From Flaveria trinervia (Eukaryota; Streptophyta; Magnoliopsida; Asterales; Asteraceae), in assembly GCA_025506515.1 (NCBI GenBank), contig JACCIX010000524.1, positions 1 to 64,000 on the forward strand: DNA of 64,000 bases. Reading direction: 5' to 3'. Below are positions 22,392 to 33,184 of the stretch, piece after piece. Numbering within the stretch: the first letter of the stretch is position 1; each line of letters begins with the position of its first letter. Below the pieces are notes generated by a model. The model did not search any database. It was not told the origin of the DNA and worked only from the letters and a program-made list of their open reading frames with translations. A program made the translations under genes and the position numbers.

Positions 22392-22894
22392 TCTATATAA
22401 TCTATATCTATATAATCTATATTTATATAACCTATAATAAAAAAAGATTTTTTGAAAACACGTGTCATCATTCTAGTATATCATATGACACGTGTCATTC
22501 AACTACCATCTCAAAAAATCATTTTCACGCCTCTTTCTCATAATAATACAAAAATTATAAAAACAATTAATTTGACTTTCATTTTTAACTAAAAATGTTT
22601 AAAAAATATATTATATTTATGTTTCTTTTCTCTCTCATATTAAATGATATTATTGTAAATAAGTGAACTAAACTACTAAACGATAAAATATAAATGTAGT
22701 TAATTTATAATTTATTAATACATATTAAATATAAAGTAATAATTCTAATTCATTATGTGTTATAACTTTTAAATATTCATTATATTTTTATTTTATTAAT
22801 GGATAATAATATTTAAAAATAAAACATTCATAAAACTAATGACTTAAATATGTTTTATTTAATCCACCCATGTAATATATGAGCTCTAATCTAG
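22392..22894 (+). mobile_element. Possible non-autonomous Helitron, ~0.5 kb
   Basis: Starts near A|TCTATATAATC and carries two ACACGTGTCAT words about 35 bp apart (22460-22500), a common feature near plant Helitron 5' ends. It ends CTAATCTAG followed by T (22891-22895). A weak hairpin (CCCATGTA/ATATATGAG) sits about 10 bp before the end and looks like a CpG-decayed GC hairpin. No target duplication is expected for Helitrons. The exact start is unclear because TCTATATA repeats there. Confidence 0.45.
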
Positions 22895-23382
22895 TTAACA
22901 CTTATATATGCTTATTTTCTGTTTCTTTTTAATGGTATTTTTTGAAAAGATTCCTTTTAATGGTATAATTACTAGTATTAAAATAGTTATTATGTTATTC
23001 TAATTCTTAATAGAGATATTATGTGTGTCTTAAATCACTGGAAATCATGAAGATGACAAGAATACGTGTTCAAAATAAGATGTATGCTTAAATATGTAGC
23101 AACATATTATAATTGACATTATAATTTTGCAAATTAAGAAAATAAGAATGGCATTACAAATGATAAATAATAATCTTTGCTGTAAAACAACAAATATATA
23201 TTCAAAAAATGCCATGAAATAATAACTTATTTCACATATCATCTAATATTGAAAGATGAAAGATAATAAAAAGACTATATGATGGAAACTCAAGTTTATA
23301 AGTAACCGGGTGTGTCGAATTATAACAAAACATACAAATGTATGGCACAAGGACCGTCTATATCATGTAATACTACTCCAAA

Positions 23383-23563
23383 AGAAGGTTATCAGCAGTA
23401 GTGATAAACAGGATTTCAGATACTTTCATTCTTGAACTAAAAAACTTAAAAAACAATCAAATTACAAATTGAAGACTTAAACTCCAAATACAATATGTGT
23501 GCATGTCTCTGTATAACCAAAACACAAGTAAGCTTTTGCTTAACATATAGTAATCACAATATC
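23383..23563 (-). repeat. Dispersed inverted duplication, minus-strand arm
   Basis: The reverse complement matches 53582-53755 plus 63272-63297 on the plus strand, including ATTGTGATTACTATATG, GTTAAGCAAAAGCTTACTTG and CACTACTGCTGATAACC. It continues across the solo LTR at 28473-28489. The two arms show the target before and after element A inserted. Confidence 0.8.
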
Positions 23564-23869
23564 TGTAAGGCCCCGTTCCCGGAAACCTCACAGTTGTCAC
23601 TCATAGCAATTAAAACATTAAATATTACAATTAAACAAGCTTAAGCAGCGGAAATAATTTATCAAAAGCCATTCACTTCATTTAAAACACTGCTCTTAAG
23701 CAATAAATCATCATTGACTGTTTACAAAAGGGTTGTTTATATGCATTACAAAACAACAGCAACACAGAGTATGAATGAATGTCAGACATTCCTTGCCGAG
23801 TAGCTTCACCCTCGTGCCATCCTCTGCAATAATTACCTGCCAACTGAAAATGTTAAAAGTCAGCGTTGC

Positions 23870-26604
23870 TGTCACACCCTCAAAATCCACTTGCGGAGTT
23901 TTACCGCGAGGCGTGTGAACAAACCAGGATCACAGTCAATAGTTACTCAGAACGACTCTAAATGCCATAATTTAAACAAAATCAACCAAAATACAAACTT
24001 TAAACAATGCGGAAGCGTTTTGAAAACAACCCAAGTCAATAAAGTATAACTATGGCAAAACAAGTGCCAACCCAAAAGAGTAAACCGTAATTGTTAAAAT
24101 GTTAAATTGTCTTGAAGAATCGTGTCTTAAAATGCAGTGAACCATGCAATGCTCCTATGGCAAGCAAGCTAAGGACCTGAGAAAAACATACTAAAATGTC
24201 AACACATAGGTTGGTGAGTTCAAGAGTTTGAGTTCAATAAACATGTAAACAGTTGTGGTATATATAAGCAGTGTATGGTAATAGATAGCTAGTCTATTAT
24301 CAGTAAATATTAATACATAGTGATTTTGCAATTGAAGCTGACTGTGATAGTTGTTGCCTCCTGTCACGACTTACCATGTCGTGACAATGTTCAATAGAAC
24401 AAATTGCACCCGGTTGACCTCGAGTCACACAGGTGGGGCTCGTCAGACCAGTAGTACTACCCAAGTTCCCCGCTATTAAATATTAACAATTCAAAAGTGT
24501 GAGGACTTTTCCCATGGTAAACAGCACTATATTAATATTATACACAACTTAAATAATAAAAGCGTTCGTATAAATACCAGTATGCTATCTCCCCCCCAAA
24601 GGAGATTAGATAAAGAGTGGGGCATGAACTCACCTGATGTATGCAAAGAGTACTTAGGGTTTATTTGAGAAACGAGAGGATAGCCAACCTTCAAAGGTCA
24701 CCTAGATCATGTGAGTACATAAGTACGTGTAAATAAAAGACATGTGAAACCCTAATCATACCAAAACCAAAGACTCAAGCTTCCAGAAAAAGAGACACGT
24801 TTGAACTAGTTGACCCGTTTGACCCGTTGGTGACATTATGAGTTATAATTCAAATAAAGCCAATGAGCACATACAACATACATGATTAACATTCAAATAG
24901 TATCATACGTATGCTATATCAACCAGGTGTATCACTTAGATCATCATACAATCAAGTACTATACAGTCATGCGAATCTAGAACATTAACATATCCATTAG
25001 TCATAATACAACTAACACGTCACCCAAGTTCAACCATTCATCACATGCCATGTGAAGCCACTCACGACTTCACATCCTAAACCCTGCCAATCCTACTAAG
25101 TAGGGGCCTCAGATCCGCACGCGTGTATAATGATCATAACCATATTCTTTAAACATATGCATTGCATTCACAACATCACAACAATCAATTACCAGACCCA
25201 AGCATGATGTCCTACTACTACACACAATCCAAACCATACATGATCACCAAAGTCCAAATATCACCCTGATTATCCAAGCATGCCATACAACTAATTTAAC
25301 ACGTTCTATCACACTAGAATTTATCCTTGAACATACTAGCAGGCTCCTATCATCCCAAACATGATCATAACATCATACTTCAACGTTTACACAAATAAAG
25401 TTTCCCTTTGGGAAAGAACATCCCAAAATCTATCAAACATCCAAAGCATACATGAATTCATCAATAATATACCAATTCAAGCTCATACTAACATCTAAGC
25501 ATGATCAACCACATCCAAACATCATAATTCACCAATTCATATCCAAAAGTTACTATCTTTAGTAATGTATGAACTATAACATGTTTTCTTGAATTTCCAA
25601 TGATCACAACAACAATCTAACATCTAATTATCACCATGAACACATCCATAACATCATAACATCCATAGTTCAACATTTCATGCAAATAAAGTTACAATTA
25701 TTAGTAACCTATGAACATCACCCTAAATCATCAATTTCTTGCAAGATTCATGATTTCTAACATTTATACAACTTATTAATCACCACACATTCATCAAACA
25801 ACCATCATTCACCCATAATCATGCCAAAATCGAATTAGGGTTTGACTAGAATCAAAACCCATGATTAACCCACTAACAACATGTAATTCATCCATGATCG
25901 ACGTTAACTAACATGCATTCAACCTAACTAACATATAAACATCATCATCAACATCCAATTCGACCTAATGAGGATCAATTTCGAATCCAAGGTTCGGCCC
26001 TAATGAATCATTCACAAAAACTCGAAAAACCTAACCTTTAAACGTGTAATTGCTTGAAATTGATGTTTCCAACGTGTTCTAAACCTTGAAATCGAACCAA
26101 TGTCGTGTTTCTTTGCTTGATCTTGGTCGAATTCGAAGATGGAGAGGGAGAGGAGTTTGATCGCGGCCGCTTTTGGGTGGGGATTAGGGTTTGGGTTGTT
26201 TTGTTAAATTTTAATTTACATATTTACCCTTTTAACCCTTGTAATTTGTATTTTATAAAAACTAAGCTTTAAACTCTTTGTAAGTGTTTTTAACTTCATA
26301 ATATAAAGATATAAACTTATAAAATTCATTATATATCTTATCTTTATAAAAACACAAGACATACGAATAAATAGGCACGTTTCCGCATTACGCGATAAAT
26401 TCTTTAATTAACCTTTTATAAATGTGTAAACACATAAACATAACCCAATACTCACATAATCACTTAGATTCACATCAAATTAACATTATTCATTATTATT
26501 AGGTCACCAACGTTAAACGAAAACTAGTGTGTGCTCACGACACGTGTATACAAGACTTAACGGAACTAACGGAGTTTGGTAACGGAAATTTACCGGATGT
26601 CACA
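23870..26604 (-). mobile_element. Nested solo LTR, 2.74 kb (TSD GTTGC, one base lost)
   Basis: The plus strand begins TGTCACACCCTC and ends GGATGTCACA. GTTGC precedes it (23865-23869) and GTGC follows it. The uninterrupted LTRs read CGTTGCTGAG here, so one T was lost from the right-hand copy. End sequences match element D and the solo LTR in LINE-3; minus orientation is inferred from D. It contains no recognised coding domain; many short ATCAT/CATAAC words fill the centre. Confidence 0.85.
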
Positions 26605-26861
26605 GTGCTGAGTGAGCTCTAGTTTTATAAGTAATAAAAATACTTTCTATATGTCGTATAAGAAAATACTATTTTCTTTAAAATACAACACTGTACTATA
26701 TATGCGAGCATGCATCAACTATATGAACAAATATTGTTCGTTCTCTTTACTGTATGACTTGTCTGTTCTGTAAACTTTTATCTTTATGTTTCACTTTCTG
26801 TATGGACCAGTGAGCAATACCCCAACTATATGCGAGATGGAAAATGGGTGATGGGCCATCT

Positions 26862-26960
26862 ATATCCTTGAAAGGGTTAACTATATCCCCCGAAAGGGTC
26901 AACTGTATCCCCCGAAAGGGTCAACTATATCCCCCGAAAGGGTCAACTGTATCCTCAAAA
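26862..26960 (-). repeat. 22-bp tandem repeat in the B-like solo LTR
   Basis: About four units containing CCCGAAAGGGTCAACT. It lies where other LTR families in the window carry unrelated tandem repeats. Confidence 0.8.
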
Positions 26961-27379
26961 GGTTTTGTGTACTATGTACAAGGCCAACCCAATCACCCAG
27001 GACACACTGCAAAGGTCCTGCCAATCTCAATTGATTGACCCTGTGTGCATAATAGGGTAGCTAACCCGCAACACAGTTGAGCTAACGACAACATGGTCGT
27101 GTACCTCCTGTAAGCTTGCAAGACTTGTTAACATTTCATTAATGTCCTCTTCTTTTATTTATTGCTTTTTCACTTTATTATTATGATATACTTTACGTTA
27201 CGATAATAACATACCATGTAAAGTCACATACTATAAGTAATAATAATAATAACAATAACAATAATAAGGAACAATCATAAGCAATCATATCATGCATGAA
27301 ACATCATCATTAATAAGCTCTTAGTCAACCTAGGTCAAAACCCTAAAGCACAGACTCCCAAAAAATTCTGTAAAAATTT

Positions 27380-27820
27380 CTAAGTGCTTAGGCGCATGGG
27401 AACTATTTGGGCGCATGAGCCTTGTTCGGGCATTTCATCACTATGTAGGCGTATCAGCCAACACTTAAACATTTTCACTTTAGGCGCATGAACTATTCAG
27501 GCGCATGGGCACTATTTGTGCGTATGGACACTTAGACACATGAGTAATTCGGACGCATGGACACTTAGGCGCATGAGCCACTTGGGCGCATGGGCATTAT
27601 TGGGGCGCATGGCCCTACACTTAGTCGTCTGGCTAACATTTCTAGGCGCATGGGCCACTGTTCAGCGCATGGGCTGTACTTGATCATTTCTAAGGTAATC
27701 TTAGGCGCATGGGCTACTGTTTAGGCGCATGGATTACACTTAATTCTTTTCTAAGGCATTTTCAGGCGCATGAGCCTTATCTAGGCGCATGGACCTTATC
27801 TAGGCGCATGGACCTTCTGT
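27380..27820 (-). repeat. Array of GGCGCATG words (CATGCGCC in LTR sense)
   Basis: Some twenty copies of AGGCGCATGG-like words, spaced mostly 15-35 bp apart with unlike sequence between. Several are decayed at CpG (GTGCGTATGG, AGACACATG). The same array occurs at 29848-30150, 33820-34260, 50695-51070 and from 63930. Confidence 0.85.
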
Positions 27821-28489
27821 TCAACATATTTCCAGTATGTTTTCAACCCAATCATCAAATTCATCTGTTCTAAGCTTAATGTGGCTATTCTAAACATGAA
27901 TAACCTATAAGCATTCAGGAATCACATCCAATCATACGCAATACATACGGGCATACATACTCAAACATTGGAAAATCATTTAAATACGTTTTCAGCCCCA
28001 AAGATGTTTGAAAACAAGTAAAAACCAGGGTCCAGAACTCACTGGTGCAACTTGGGTGTTCTTCCTTTTTAACCCGCTTGCAAAAGAGTCCAAAACACCT
28101 AGAAACAACATCCAAAAACACACACACCCGAGCACAAACACAACTCATAAGGACATAAACACATAACGGGATAAAACCCGTCATAAACATGCAAAAAACC
28201 ACGAATTCTTAGCTTGAATTCATTCACCACTTCTTCTTCTTCCACAAGCCGAGAGTTTCTGCTCTCTGTTGTCTTTCTCTCTCTAAAGCCGAAGAAGATG
28301 TTGATGTGAAGTGAGGGTGGGCGGCCATGCCCACCTTTACACCAACTTTTCAAATATTTTGTCCTTTTTACACTTTTAGTCCCTCCACTTGACTTAATTG
28401 CCTTTCTTTCTTTTATTCTTCATCTATTATTCTTTCTTTTCTTTTTAAGAAATAGCCGGGTGTTACAATATCAAAGTATTCTACCTGCT

Positions 28490-28965
28490 AATCGACCATC
28501 CTAAACCTTAGGGATGCATACCACAACACCATTCAAGCACACACAAGCTCACAAACAAGGCTCAAACGGATCATACACACACATACACATACACAAACGG
28601 GTCAAACATGCACACACTTAAAAAACCGATTTTTAGATGTTTTCCAGCCCCAAATCATTCAAAAACATTTAAAGGAAGGGTCCTAGAACTCACACAAATG
28701 ACCACGACGAGAAGAGCTTTGATTTGACTCGCTTCTCACGATTTTGGCCACTCGAACCAATCCGAACCAATTTTTCTTCCTCTTTTTTCTTCTCTCTTCT
28801 TTGGCTGATTTTGGTGGGTGTGGGGAGAGGGTAAAGGTTGCCCTCTCCCTTAAATACTCCCACTTTCCCAACTTTCTCTCATTGGCGAGTTTGGTTCCCG
28901 ACTTTTGACTTTATTTCTTTTCTTCCTTGGTCGAATTCAAAATAAATAAATAACCGCGTGTTACA
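28490..28965 (-). mobile_element. LTR fragment, A family, 5' ~475 bp
   Basis: The reverse strand starts TGTAACACGCGGTTATTT and carries A-family words (AAAGTCAAAAGTCG, CCAAACTCGCC, AAAGTTGGGAAA, GCATCCCTAAGGTTTAGG). It stops at GGATGGTCGAT, where the inverted-duplication sequence begins, so the LTR was cut there by deletion or rearrangement. Confidence 0.85.
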
Positions 28966-29232
28966 ATGTTACTTACATGAGTGCACCAAATCGTATGATG
29001 CTTCTTGTGTAGAATCGAACGTGTGACTTTATAGGAGAGAATGTAATTTCAAATCACCTGCCCATTTCACGTTGCTAGTGCACAAAATCGTTTGAGGAAG
29101 AAGCCAAGATCATTTCTCTTTTCATGCTATAGGGTGTTGAGGAAGAAAAGACGAACTGATGACCTTCTTCTTTCATAAAGAAGAAAATCGATCTTGTGTT
29201 GTGAGCACTGTTCTTTCATGAAAGCCTTATAT
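28966..29232. other. Unassigned spacer
   Basis: About 270 bp between LTR pieces. No gene or repeat recognised. Confidence 0.5.
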
Positions 29233-29847
29233 TGTAACACCCCGAATTTCTATTTAAACGAAAGGAAAAGAAAAGTAAATAGAAAGAATAGATAATGAGC
29301 ACAAGTGGAAGGGGAAAAAGTGTACAAAGTACAAAACCTTTTTACCTTAAGGTTTAAAGGGGGCATGGTCGCCCATTTCCTCTCCATCTTCTTCATCCGG
29401 CTGAAAGGAAGAAGGAAGAGAGAGAAAGCCCCAGTTCTAGAGAGAGAAAGCCCCGGTTCTAGAGAGAGAAAGAGGAAGAAGCAGCTGCAAAGTGTTTGTT
29501 TTCTGGATTCAAGAGTTGAATCGAAGGTGGGTCTCGAACTGGAAGAGTGTTGCTCAAGGGTGCTCAAAGTGAGTTTCTAGAACCCCTCTTTTACTGATTT
29601 TCAACTTGTTTGGGGCTATTATGCATACTAAGTAACATTTTGAAAGTAATCGTGGGTCTACAGCCTTATGTTCGAATGATGTATGCATGTATGTATGTTT
29701 TAGAGTTGGCTTATGGGTTAGTGATGATGATTAGCATGCTTAGGTGTCCTTAGTATGTTAGATCTGTGTTTGGGTATGATTAGAGTGGTAATCGGGTGAA
29801 TATGATAACATAGAAAATATTTCAGTGTGTTCTGATGAACATGAATA

Positions 29848-30150
29848 GTGGCCCATGCGCCTAGCATGTTGGCCATGCGTCTAAGGGTTGGTCATGCGCC
29901 CAACATGTTGGTCATGCGTCTAAGGGTTGGTCATGCGCCCAAGTGTTGGCCATGCGCCTAAATAGTTCCATGAGCCTAAATAGTGCCATGCGCCCAAAGT
30001 GATTGAAACGGCTAAGTGTTGATGCGCATGCATAGTGGCAAAAGCGCCCGAACAGGGCAGAAGCGCCCAAATAGTGCCCATGCGCCCAGACTGTTTTACA
30101 CTTAGAATTTTTATGCTCATGCGCCTGGAAGGTCCCATGCGCCCAATTTG
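29848..30150 (+). repeat. CATGCGCC word array in the C-type solo LTR
   Basis: About fourteen CATGCGCC or CATGCGTC words at irregular 15-30 bp spacing, some decayed (AAGCGCCC, CATGAGCC). Confidence 0.85.
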
Positions 30151-30563
30151 GACTTGAGGTTTTCTAAGTGGTTTTTAAGGGGTAATATGGGGAGATAGGC
30201 CTGGTTATGATGTGATGGTTTATGTTTGATGTGTGTTATGTATGTATGATGTGCCCGCATGGTGATGGTGTATGTTTATGATTATGTATGTTCCTTATTA
30301 TGTATGTATGTCTTCCCTTGGCGTTGCGTTGAACGTTAATGAATGTAATGAAGTATTATGTAATGTAAAGTGGAAGATAATGAAAAGAGGAACATAATGA
30401 ATGAATGCATGTATTAATGAATGAACGTGAACGTGAGAGGCTTGCAAGCAAAGTATAGTGAAGTGCATGGCTCTAAATGCCTTAAGCTCAACCGCGTGAG
30501 GTTCAGCTAATCCTAAAGTGTGCACACAAGGGTTCCAGTCTTTGTGACTAACCTTCAGTGGTG

Positions 30564-30792
30564 TTACCCATTTCCATGGGGGTGCTGTTACCCATTTCGG
30601 TGGGGGTGTTGTTACCCATTTCAATGGGGGTGTTGTTATCCATTTCGGTGGGGGTGTTGTTACCTATTTCGATAGGGGTGTTGTTACCCATTTCGATGGG
30701 GGTGTTGTTACCCAATTCGGTGGGGGTGTTGTTACCCATTTCGATGGGGGTGTTGTTACCCATTTCGATGGGGGTGTTGTTATCCATAATGT
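30564..30792 (+). repeat. 24-bp tandem repeat, about 9.5 units
   Basis: The unit contains GTTACCCATTTCGATGGG. Because 24 is a multiple of three, open frames exist on both strands here, but they encode only an eight-residue repeat and are not genes. It occupies the same position in the LTR as the unrelated repeats of families A and B. Confidence 0.95.
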
Positions 30793-31705
30793 TAGGGGTG
30801 AATATATGATGGTTACCCGAGTTACGTATAACTTCGGGGGTGTGGCATAAAGCGAAGCATAGGTATGAGGTGAGCAACTTTATGTTGCAACAGACTCAGA
30901 TAGAGTTCAATCCTTGTGATTGACTCATATGGGATCTTTGTCGTGTATCCCGGTGCTGTGTCAGTATTCGGACTCGGACGTGAGTTGGGGGTATGTGTAC
31001 AGGCCCCGACACAGCACCAGCTTTCGAGCATGAGTCGGGGATATTGCATGAGACAAGATTCGAGTAATAAAGAGTAATGAACGAAAGATAATGTATGAAA
31101 GAACAAAGTATGAAATGAACGTTAATTAATTATCGTAATAACATACTGAATAGGATCCTTGTCATTCGACCTCAGTAATCGTGGCTGAGTGCCACGAAGA
31201 GGGTAAAGTCTGACGGATCTAGAAAGAGAAGTGAACAATAATGTAATACGTTGAATGAATGAAGTTAACGAATGTAATGACGAAGATAATAATGATATTA
31301 TCTGTATGCACGTATGATGTATGATCATGAACGATTGTAAAGTATAGTATGATTTGAAATAAAGTAAAGGACGGTTTTAACGAAAGTAAAGTATTTTATT
31401 ATAAAAACTAGAACTCACTCAGCATCGGTGACTTTTGTATGCATGATAGTTGGTAGGTATATGTTGATGCTGAGGAGTTGCAAGCATGGATGCATAAGCT
31501 ACCGGGATCATGTTGAGGCTGGCATCGTATTTTACATGTCTTTGTATTTTGAGATGAAAACAAATATTGTAATGAATGAAATGACATTTTTTAGTTATTA
31601 ATGAAAGTTTTAAATTTCGCTGCAAAATAAATGTACGTTTTATAATATTTTATGTGCAATGAATGACCAACTGTGAGGTGCCCGGGAACGGGACCTTACA
31701 TATAT

Positions 31706-32399
31706 AGGGTCTTTAGTGATTGATGCTTCATTAGCTTGTAACATATGCTAGAAATGTTGTACATCTCATAATTTTAAGAGTTTTGAGTGAAAAGACATCT
31801 TTACCCTTCTATATACATATTAATATAGTATAGATTATCGACACTACAATTATTTAATAGCTTCTTTCAATTATTAACATAAAAAAGAACAAAAATCCAA
31901 AAAAAAAATGATGAAAATAGTGAAAATTGACGAAAAATAGCAAAAATCCGAGTTTTCCGAGTCGGGCCGCCTAGCTCCGAGTAGGGCCACCTAGCTCCAA
32001 GTAGGTCTGAGTTGGACCGATTTTGACCGATTCCAAGTTATGATACTGAGTTGAAGAAAGTCGTTTCAGTATATGTTTGAGTTTCGAGTACACCCTGAGT
32101 GCTCGGCCGAGTTTTACAACACTAGGTCGGGGTCTAGTACGGAGGAGCGAACTCAATGGATGAAGAAACTTAGTGGCGAAGAAACTGCACTGTTCTTGTC
32201 TATATATTTTATAGATGTAAAACAAAGGTTGCTAGTATGACTGGCCGAAACATAATGAAATATCTTGTCTTTTTTATTAATTATTTAATATGTAAGTAAC
32301 GGTTTATCATGTATGTATGAAATGTATGAAATATATGGTTATAAAGAAGAAATGAAAGTTGATTGATTTAGTTGGGCCTAAAGGGGGGTTTGGTTCGAA
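31706..32399. other. Unassigned host DNA upstream of the HYPK-like fragment
   Basis: AT-rich, with a short repeated word around CCGAGT/CCTAGCTCC (31950-32000). No gene recognised. It may include the old promoter of the HYPK-like pseudogene. Confidence 0.4.
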
Positions 32400-32735
32400 A
32401 TAGAGATAGAGAGGGAGAGGGAGAGGGAGAGGGAGGGGAGAGGGAGAGGGAGAGGAGGGAGAGGGAGAGGGAGAGGAGAGTGGAGGGAGAGGGAGAGGGA
32501 GAGGGAGAGGAGGGAGAGGGAGAGGAGAGGGAGCGGAGAGGGAGAGGGAGAGGGAGAGGGAGAGGGAGAGGAGAGGGAGAGGGAGAGGGAGAGGGAGAGA
32601 GAGGGAGAGGGGATGAGGGAGAGGGAGAGGGAGAGGGAGAGGGAGAGGGAGAGGAGGAGAGGGAGGGGAGAGGAGAGGGAGAGGGAGAGGGAGAGGGAGA
32701 GGGGAGGGGGAGAGGAGAGGGAGAGGGAAATGGAA
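32400..32735 (+). repeat. GA-rich (GAGAGG)n tract
   Basis: About 330 bp built almost only from GAGAGG and GGGAGA units. Open frames on both strands are by-products of composition. It ends 40 bp before the ATG of the HYPK-like fragment, so it probably expanded in that gene's 5' leader. Confidence 0.9.
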
Positions 32736-32773
32736 AGGGGGAATTGCAGGTGGAGGATGGGATCATCGGGGTA

Positions 32774-33045
32774 ATGGCGACGGAGGGGGAGAGAGTCGAA
32801 GACTCGAAGGATTTACAGCAACAGAGAAAGGCTCTTAACAAATCACTGACCATGTCGAAGATTGTCAGCTCGATTCCACTCATGTTCAAGAGGTACCCAC
32901 CCAAACCTCTCTCAATTTCAACTTTTTTTATTTAAAACAACATTCATCTATCAATTATAAATCTTTTAAATCTCCTTTGTATTTCTTAGGCCATGGCCTC
33001 CATAGCCGCATCCAAGGAAGCTGGTTTGAATGTTATGAGATTGAG
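32774..33045 (+). pseudogene. HYPK: HYPK-like (UBA-domain protein) pseudogene, exons 1-2
   Basis: Exon 1 (32774-32892) starts MATEGERVEDSKDLQQQ. One missing base near 32840 shifts the frame; past it the other frame gives LTDHVED and QLDSTHVQ up to a GAG|GT donor. Exon 2 (32990-33045) follows a TTTCTTAG acceptor and reads AMASIAASKEAGLNVMRLR. From memory this order matches plant HYPK, a partner of the NatA N-terminal acetyltransferase. The C-terminal exons with the UBA fold are absent; element B begins 140 bp downstream. The gene is broken by the indel, the truncation and possibly the insertion. Identification rests on recognised phrases, not a search. Confidence 0.6.
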
Positions 33046-33184
33046 GTTTGCTTTCTATCTCGTCGCTCTAGTTTTTCTATATACTCCTGGTGTATCATCG
33101 AATGCTACTTATTGGTCTACTAAACTCATGATGCAAGCTATTCTCTCCATGTTTGTCACATGTAACATGAGACAAAAGGAGTTT
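33046..33184 (+). other. Intron-like sequence after HYPK-like exon 2
   Basis: Starts with GTTTGC (donor-like) and runs to the AGTTT target of element B. No further HYPK exon is seen here or after the insertion. Confidence 0.4.

Larger units (their letters stand above)
20975..23558. other. AT-rich intergenic DNA with Helitron-like debris
   Basis: Very AT-rich with only short frames. No gene is recognised apart from the helicase scrap at 21659-21724 and a possible non-autonomous Helitron at 22392-22894. The right end (23383-23563) is one arm of a dispersed inverted duplication also present at 53582. Confidence 0.6.
23564..28467 (-). mobile_element. Solo LTR (B-like), minus strand, with nested solo LTR (TSD ATATC)
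   Basis: The plus strand begins TGTAAGGCCCCG and ends CGGGTGTTACA, so the LTR sense is minus. ATATC flanks it at 23559-23563 and 28468-28472. Without the nested 2735 bp and its TSD it is about 2.16 kb, similar to the other B-type LTRs. It has the conserved CTCACTCAGCA block (split by the nested LTR), the word array (27380-27820) and a 22-bp tandem repeat (26862-26960). No internal region is present. Confidence 0.9.
29233..31700 (+). mobile_element. Solo LTR, 2.47 kb, plus strand (TSD TATAT)
   Basis: Begins TGTAACACCCCGAATT and ends GGGAACGGGACCTTACA. TATAT flanks it at 29228-29232 and 31701-31705. It has the shared LTR blocks (GATATTATCTGTATG, AACTAGAACTCACTCAGCA), a CATGCGCC word array at 29848-30150 and a 24-bp tandem repeat at 30564-30792. 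The first few hundred bases differ from families A and B, so I treat it as a third family, C. Confidence 0.9.

Noticed and set aside
29848..30150. CATGCGCC arrays as a CRISPR-like repeat
   Set aside because: Words are only about 8 bp, spacing is irregular, the context is a plant LTR, and no cas genes are present.
30548..30877. 109-codon frame with an eight-residue repeat
   Set aside because: A product of a 24-bp tandem repeat within an LTR; both strands are open for the same reason.
32368..32935. Long open frames on both strands of the GA-rich tract
   Set aside because: Simple GAGAGG sequence is open in many frames; the encoded Glu/Gly/Arg or Pro/Ser runs are compositional.
32774..33045. 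Working HYPK gene
   Set aside because: One-base deletion in exon 1 and no exons for the C-terminal UBA region.
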